A program made the translations under genes and the position numbers. Of a stretch of 17,099 nt of DNA, positions 13,748-17,099 are shown piece after piece (positions within the stretch are counted from its first letter, which is position 1; every line of letters starts with the position of its first letter). Source of the DNA: Terriglobia bacterium (GTDB lineage Bacteria; Acidobacteriota; Terriglobia; UBA7540); assembly GCA_030040515.1 (NCBI GenBank), contig JASHTO010000748.1, forward strand, positions 1-17,099. The letters run 5' to 3'. The notes beneath the pieces were generated by a model. The model was not told the DNA's origin and made no database searches. It saw nothing but the letters and a program-made list of their open reading frames with translations.

Positions 13748-15331
13748 TCAATCTCCCTTATCCATAGATTGATAGGCTTGGGGAATCTTCTCAAGAAGGT
13801 CCCCAGCCAACAGCGATGGCTGTCCCAATTCCTCGGCGGCGAGGTCACCCGCCAGACCGTGTAAGTATACCGCAGCCGCGGCAACTTCGCCTGCCGGTTG
13901 AGTGGGAAACTGCGCCAGCAAACCCGCCGTCAGGCCGGTCAGAACATCGCCGGTGCCGCCGGTGGCCATGCCGGGGTTGCCCGTGGGATTCACCTGCACC
14001 TTGCCGTCGGGAGAGGCCACGAGGGTTCGAAATCCCTTCAACACCAGCGTGACGCCGAAGTGATGGGAAAATTCGCGCGCCACGGCCACGCGCTGGCTTT
14101 GGATGGCCGCAACCGTCTTCCCTGTCAGGCGCGCCATCTCTCCGGGATGAGGCGTGAAGACGGTGGCGCCGGAGGGGCGAACATCCTGGCGAAAGAATTC
14201 CATATGGCCTGCAACGGCATTCAACCCATCAGCATCCAGAACGACAGGCAGCGGGTAATTATTGACCACGGCGCGTACCAACTCCGCCGTTTCAGGATGC
14301 GAGCCGATTCCCGGCCCCACGGCCAGTACGGTCTTGCCGGCGATCAGTTTATCCAGGCGCTGGTCGTCCAAGGCGCGAAAAGAAATGCTGCCCACATCGG
14401 TTTCCGCCAGCCCTTCCGTCATGAATTCCATTCCGAGGGAGGCGATGGTGGGCTGCGCGCTCTTTGCGGTGGCCACGGTCACCAGTCCCGCACCCGCGCG
14501 CAATGCCGCGCGCGCCGCCAGAGCGGCGGCGCCGGTCTTTCCCACTGACCCTGCCAGCAGCAACACATGCCCAAAATTGCCCTTGTTTGATCCTGCGGGT
14601 CGCGGTTTCTTTACCCAGGCGAAATCCTTCCTGACCGGAAAATTCAGGGTAAGGGCCGGATCATTTTCCAGGGCTTCAGCCGGCGTGCCGATCTGCTTCA
14701 CCACCCACTCGCCCACTTGCTCGCAGGCAGGGGGAAAGACGTGAGCAATTTTAGGCGCCGTAAAGGTGACTGTGAAATCCGCCCGCATGTGCTCGCCGAT
14801 CAGTTCGCCGGAATCCGCCGACATTCCCGACGGCAAATCAACGGCCACCACCTTGGCGGCGGGGAAATTCGTATTGATATCCCGCACCACTCCCAACAGG
14901 AACCCTTCCATCGGCTTGGAGAGGCCAGTGCCGAGCAGAGCGTCAATGAACAGCGTGGCTTTGGAAATAGAAGGCGCCAGGGCTTGCCAGGTAACCGGGC
15001 CGGCAATGATGTCCGGCGGTCCGGAGGGAACCAGTTGTGCGTAACTTGCCGCCGCATCGCCGCGAAAATCCGTGGGCGCCGTGAACAGCAGCACGCGTGG
15101 ACGCAAGCCCTGGTCGCGAAGCAGGCGCGCTACAACCATTCCATCGCCGCCGTTATTCCCTTTCCCGCAGAGGATGACGATGCGCTGCTGCTCGAGCGGA
15201 AAGAAGCACTCCTGGAGGAATTCCACCACACCGCGCCCGGCGTTTTCCATCAGGGTGAGAGTGGGAATGCCATAGCGTTCCGTCGTCAGGCGATCAATCC
15301 TTTGCATTTCGGCGGAATTAAGTATCTTCAT
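13748..15331 (-). CDS. nnr: Bifunctional NAD(P)H-hydrate epimerase / ADP-dependent dehydratase
   Basis: The 527-residue fusion repairs hydrated NAD(P)H. The N-terminal YjeF_N/AIBP domain (1-220) epimerises NAD(P)HX, with CGKGNNGGDG at 55-64 and DLPSGMSADSG near 165-175. The C-terminal ribokinase-like domain (240-527) dehydrates S-NAD(P)HX using ADP, with VLDADGLNAVA (364-374), TPHPGEMARL (393-402) and the nucleotide-binding GNPGMATGGTGDVLTG (451-466). Both domains are complete. The gene starts at ATG 15331, and its product ends about 100 bases before tsaE, a common neighbour of nnr in bacteria. The upstream 132 bases hold an inverted repeat separating it from the FabG-like gene. Confidence 0.97.
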   Translation of the reverse strand: MKILNSAEMQRIDRLTTERYGIPTLTLMENAGRGVVEFLQECFFPLEQQRIVILCGKGNNGGDGMVVARLLRDQGLRPRVLLFTAPTDFRGDAAASYAQLVPSGPPDIIAGPVTWQALAPSISKATLFIDALLGTGLSKPMEGFLLGVVRDINTNFPAAKVVAVDLPSGMSADSGELIGEHMRADFTVTFTAPKIAHVFPPACEQVGEWVVKQIGTPAEALENDPALTLNFPVRKDFAWVKKPRPAGSNKGNFGHVLLLAGSVGKTGAAALAARAALRAGAGLVTVATAKSAQPTIASLGMEFMTEGLAETDVGSISFRALDDQRLDKLIAGKTVLAVGPGIGSHPETAELVRAVVNNYPLPVVLDADGLNAVAGHMEFFRQDVRPSGATVFTPHPGEMARLTGKTVAAIQSQRVAVAREFSHHFGVTLVLKGFRTLVASPDGKVQVNPTGNPGMATGGTGDVLTGLTAGLLAQFPTQPAGEVAAAAVYLHGLAGDLAAEELGQPSLLAGDLLEKIPQAYQSMDKGD

Positions 15332-15338
15332 GGGCGTG

Positions 15339-15461
15339 AGGAGTCAAAAGTCAGGATTCAGGATGAGTCGCGCCTCTGTTGACCTCAATCCCTTCATCAA
15401 AGCCTGTAAGTCCTGGCCGAACGCTCCGGTCTCGACGGTTAAATTCTGGGTTGTGACTCCT
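15339..15461. repeat. Imperfect 20-bp inverted repeat between the FabG-like and nnr genes
   Basis: The left arm (15339-15358, starting AGGAGTCA and ending GGATT) and the inverted right arm (15442-15461) match at 16 of 20 positions, with an 83-base interval. The repeat lies almost wholly in the gap. It belongs to the same style as the other intergenic palindromes in this window but is unrelated in sequence. Confidence 0.5.
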
Positions 15462-15463
15462 GT

Positions 15464-16207
15464 TCAAAGCATCCACCCTCCGGTTACGTTCAAGACTTGG
15501 CCCGTGATGAAGGCAGCCTCTTCCGACACGAAAAATTTTACCGCTTCCCCCACATCCCGGCCAGTAGCGGGGCGGCCGACGGGAAAGCGCACATCGGTGA
15601 GGCGCTGCGCCTCTTCCAGAGACAATTCCTTCTCGTCGATAATGGGCGGGTTCACCACATTCGCCGTAATGCCATTTCCAGCCTCTTCCAGCGCCACGGA
15701 GCGCGTAAAGGCGACAATGGCAGCCTTGGCTGCCGAATAAGCGGAGATTTTCGCCTGCCCGAACGCCCGCTCCGCGCCCACGGCGCCCAGGTTGATGATT
15801 CGCCCCCAGTGTTGCCGCCGCATCAGGGGAATTGCGCATTTGGTGGTGTAGAAAACGCTGAAGAGATTCGACCTGATGATGGAGCTCCAGGCCTCCACGG
15901 TAGATTCCACCACCGGCTTCCACTCAAAGTCGCCGACGTTGTTCACCAGCACGTCCAGCCGGCCAAAATGTTTGGCGACCGCGTCGACCAGATCTTTGAC
16001 GCGCGCCGGGTCTGTAACGTCCGTAGCCACGGCCAAGCCTTCAGCTCCCACGGCACGCAAATCCGCCAGAACCTTTTGCGCGCCCAGCTTGTTGGTGCGA
16101 AACGCTACGGCCACGCGCAGACCCGCACGCCCCAGCACCAGCGCGATTTCCTTCCCGATTCCGCGCGATGCCCCTGTCACGATTGCAACGCGATTGCGCA
16201 GAGCCAC
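15464..16207 (-). CDS. FabG-like short-chain dehydrogenase lacking the usual catalytic Ser
   Basis: This 247-residue SDR has TGASRGIG (11-18), NNVG (89-92), N114 and Y157-x3-K161 (YSAAK), the usual cofactor and catalytic marks. The Ser that normally precedes the Tyr in INLSSVxG is Ala here (GAV, about residue 142), and the strand to the Tyr carries two extra residues. Sequence after it reads NVVNPPII instead of the frequent APG. It may still be active with a Ser elsewhere (S156 is near the Tyr) or may have a changed role. GTG 16207 is the start: AGGAG sits six bases ahead. It may be the first gene of the operon with nnr and tsaE. Confidence 0.85.
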   Translation of the reverse strand: MALRNRVAIVTGASRGIGKEIALVLGRAGLRVAVAFRTNKLGAQKVLADLRAVGAEGLAVATDVTDPARVKDLVDAVAKHFGRLDVLVNNVGDFEWKPVVESTVEAWSSIIRSNLFSVFYTTKCAIPLMRRQHWGRIINLGAVGAERAFGQAKISAYSAAKAAIVAFTRSVALEEAGNGITANVVNPPIIDEKELSLEEAQRLTDVRFPVGRPATGRDVGEAVKFFVSEEAAFITGQVLNVTGGWML

Positions 16208-16213
16208 CCTGTG

Positions 16214-16218
16214 CTCCT
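16214..16218 (-). promoter_or_regulatory. Ribosome-binding site fixing the GTG start of the FabG-like SDR
   Basis: AGGAG six bases before GTG 16207. Confidence 0.75.
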
Positions 16219-16330
16219 CTCAGTGCAGGAATAAACCAGAAAGTCTACAAGACTTCCGCAAGTGTGGCAACCGTGGACGCCACGTGAGCTTTGCCCATCC
16301 CAACACGAATCGAACTGAAGCTCCGGCGGG

Positions 16331-16340
16331 TGGTTAACCA
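16331..16340. promoter_or_regulatory. Perfect 10-bp palindrome between divergent genes
   Basis: TGGTTAACCA is a perfect palindrome in the 182-base gap between the FabG-like gene (-) and the secreted-protein gene (+). It could be an operator, but ten bases can occur by chance and I see no paired promoter. Confidence 0.2.
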
Positions 16341-16376
16341 TCGGCATTTTTGAGCGGGTGTACGAAATCCAACTCG

Positions 16377-16382
16377 AAGGAG
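16377..16382 (+). promoter_or_regulatory. Ribosome-binding site fixing the start of the last gene
   Basis: AAGGAG ends seven bases before ATG 16390. The in-frame ATG at 16384 is too close to it. Confidence 0.75.
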
Positions 16383-16389
16383 AATGTAT

Positions 16390-17099
16390 ATGCAATCACG
16401 ATTCAACTTCCTTAAGGGGGTGGCGAGGCTTTTCTTCGCGCTTCTGCTTCTGACTAGCTCGTTCACTGTGCTGGCTTTTGGCTCTAGCGGATGGCAGTTT
16501 GGGCTTGACCTCAGGCCCTTGAATTTTGACGTGTATCCGAACTTTCTGCCGCAAGTGAGCCAAATCCCAGCATCTTTGCGGACGGTGCCTATCAACCCCG
16601 CTGACCCCGGCGCCGGGACTCCAATCCTCATCCCGAACGGCACCGTAGAGCTGGGTTCGTTCATTCCGGTCGGTACCGCTATAAGTCCCGAAGTGACTTA
16701 CAGACGCTTGACCCTACGCGCCGGAGGCCTTTTCTCGTGGGAGTCAGTTCTGCCCAAGCCGATCGAAGGGTCAACCGGTTCGACACAAGAGCAAAACTAT
16801 GAGGGGGAGGGCAGGACCGTGGGCGCCGCACTCGTTTACTACGCGGTGCTCAGTCGCCCGAGTCACACTCCGGGACCTTTCGTCGAGCTCGAGTTTCGCG
16901 CGGGCCACGGTTTCTCGGTGTTGGTTGGCGATCAGGCCTCTTGGGAAAACGTGGTGCTACAACAGGGCTGGGACAGATATGACGCTCTGACCGCCTACAA
17001 GAACATTACTCTGTCGCATGATCTCATTCTGCAACCCTATGGCGGCATCCGCTGGGAGCTACCTGTCAGTCGTTCTTGGAAAGCCGGAACTTTCATTCA
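16390..17099 (+). CDS. Secreted, probably beta-rich protein, 5' part only
   Basis: The frame is open from ATG 16390 to the window end (236 codons) with no stop. It starts with a classical signal peptide, a basic n-region (MQSRFNFLKGVAR) and a hydrophobic core (LFFALLLLTSSFTVLA). The mature part is rich in alternating hydrophobic strands and Gly/Pro turns, for example FVELEFRAGHGFSVLVG and LILQPYGGIRWELPVS. This looks like an outer-membrane barrel or beta-sandwich. I do not recognise the family. It lies divergent to the FabG-like operon. What follows downstream is unknown. Confidence 0.75.
   Translation, partial: MQSRFNFLKGVARLFFALLLLTSSFTVLAFGSSGWQFGLDLRPLNFDVYPNFLPQVSQIPASLRTVPINPADPGAGTPILIPNGTVELGSFIPVGTAISPEVTYRRLTLRAGGLFSWESVLPKPIEGSTGSTQEQNYEGEGRTVGAALVYYAVLSRPSHTPGPFVELEFRAGHGFSVLVGDQASWENVVLQQGWDRYDALTAYKNITLSHDLILQPYGGIRWELPVSRSWKAGTFI

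Noticed and set aside
15342..15463. Open frame continuing after the FabG-like stop for about 40 codons
   Set aside because: It has no start codon near the AGGAG that precedes it, and an open stretch of that length is expected by chance.

Overview
This is a GC-rich bacterial chromosomal window with dense genes on both strands. I infer an uncultured or soil Acidobacteriota relative. The grounds are the secreted Kelch-type propeller with repeated 'HTATLL.NG.VLIAGG' units, the HprK-like/PqqD/radical-SAM/nucleotidyltransferase locus, a Tat-exported Gfo/Idh oxidoreductase, and several imperfect palindromic repeats between genes. None of these fixes the phylum by itself.

Layout. (1) 1-1606: the 3' end of a Kelch-repeat gene (+), a gene-free stretch with palindromes and a tRNA-like 3' fragment, and tRNA-Asp(GTC). 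(2) 1607-6863: a peptide-modification-like locus. It holds a family-5 type nucleotidyltransferase (+), converging with and overlapping the tail of a radical SAM/SPASM enzyme (-). Upstream of that enzyme on the minus strand are a PqqD-like carrier-binding protein, an HprK-related kinase and a 509-residue secreted protein. I could not recognise a precursor peptide. (3) 7000-8175: a scar region. A minus-strand S26-type signal-peptidase gene is cut off exactly where its catalytic serine should be. It abuts a plus-strand multi-pass membrane gene that lacks its start and has a one-base frameshift. Beyond them lies a non-coding stretch with two DnaA-box-like sites. (4) 8176-10671 (-): a Tat-secreted Gfo/Idh/MocA oxidoreductase and ispH, the latter with a clear sigma70-type promoter. 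A MOSC/YiiM-like gene (+) diverges from ispH. (5) 11516-16207 (-): a likely operon running FabG-like SDR, NAD(P)HX epimerase/dehydratase, TsaE ATPase, ABC-transport auxiliary lipoprotein, enoyl-ACP-reductase-like SDR and an orphan Phd/YefM-like antitoxin. (6) 16390-end (+): the 5' part of a secreted, probably beta-rich protein that runs out of the window.

Functionally, regions 4 and 5 are housekeeping: isoprenoid synthesis, nicotinamide-nucleotide repair, tRNA t6A modification and lipid/envelope functions. Region 2 is the best candidate for an incompletely described system. It combines a SPASM radical SAM enzyme, a PqqD-type recognition protein, a kinase-fold protein and a nucleotidyltransferase, as in ribosomally made peptide pathways, but with no visible cyclase, precursor or exporter, and with a dead signal peptidase beside it.
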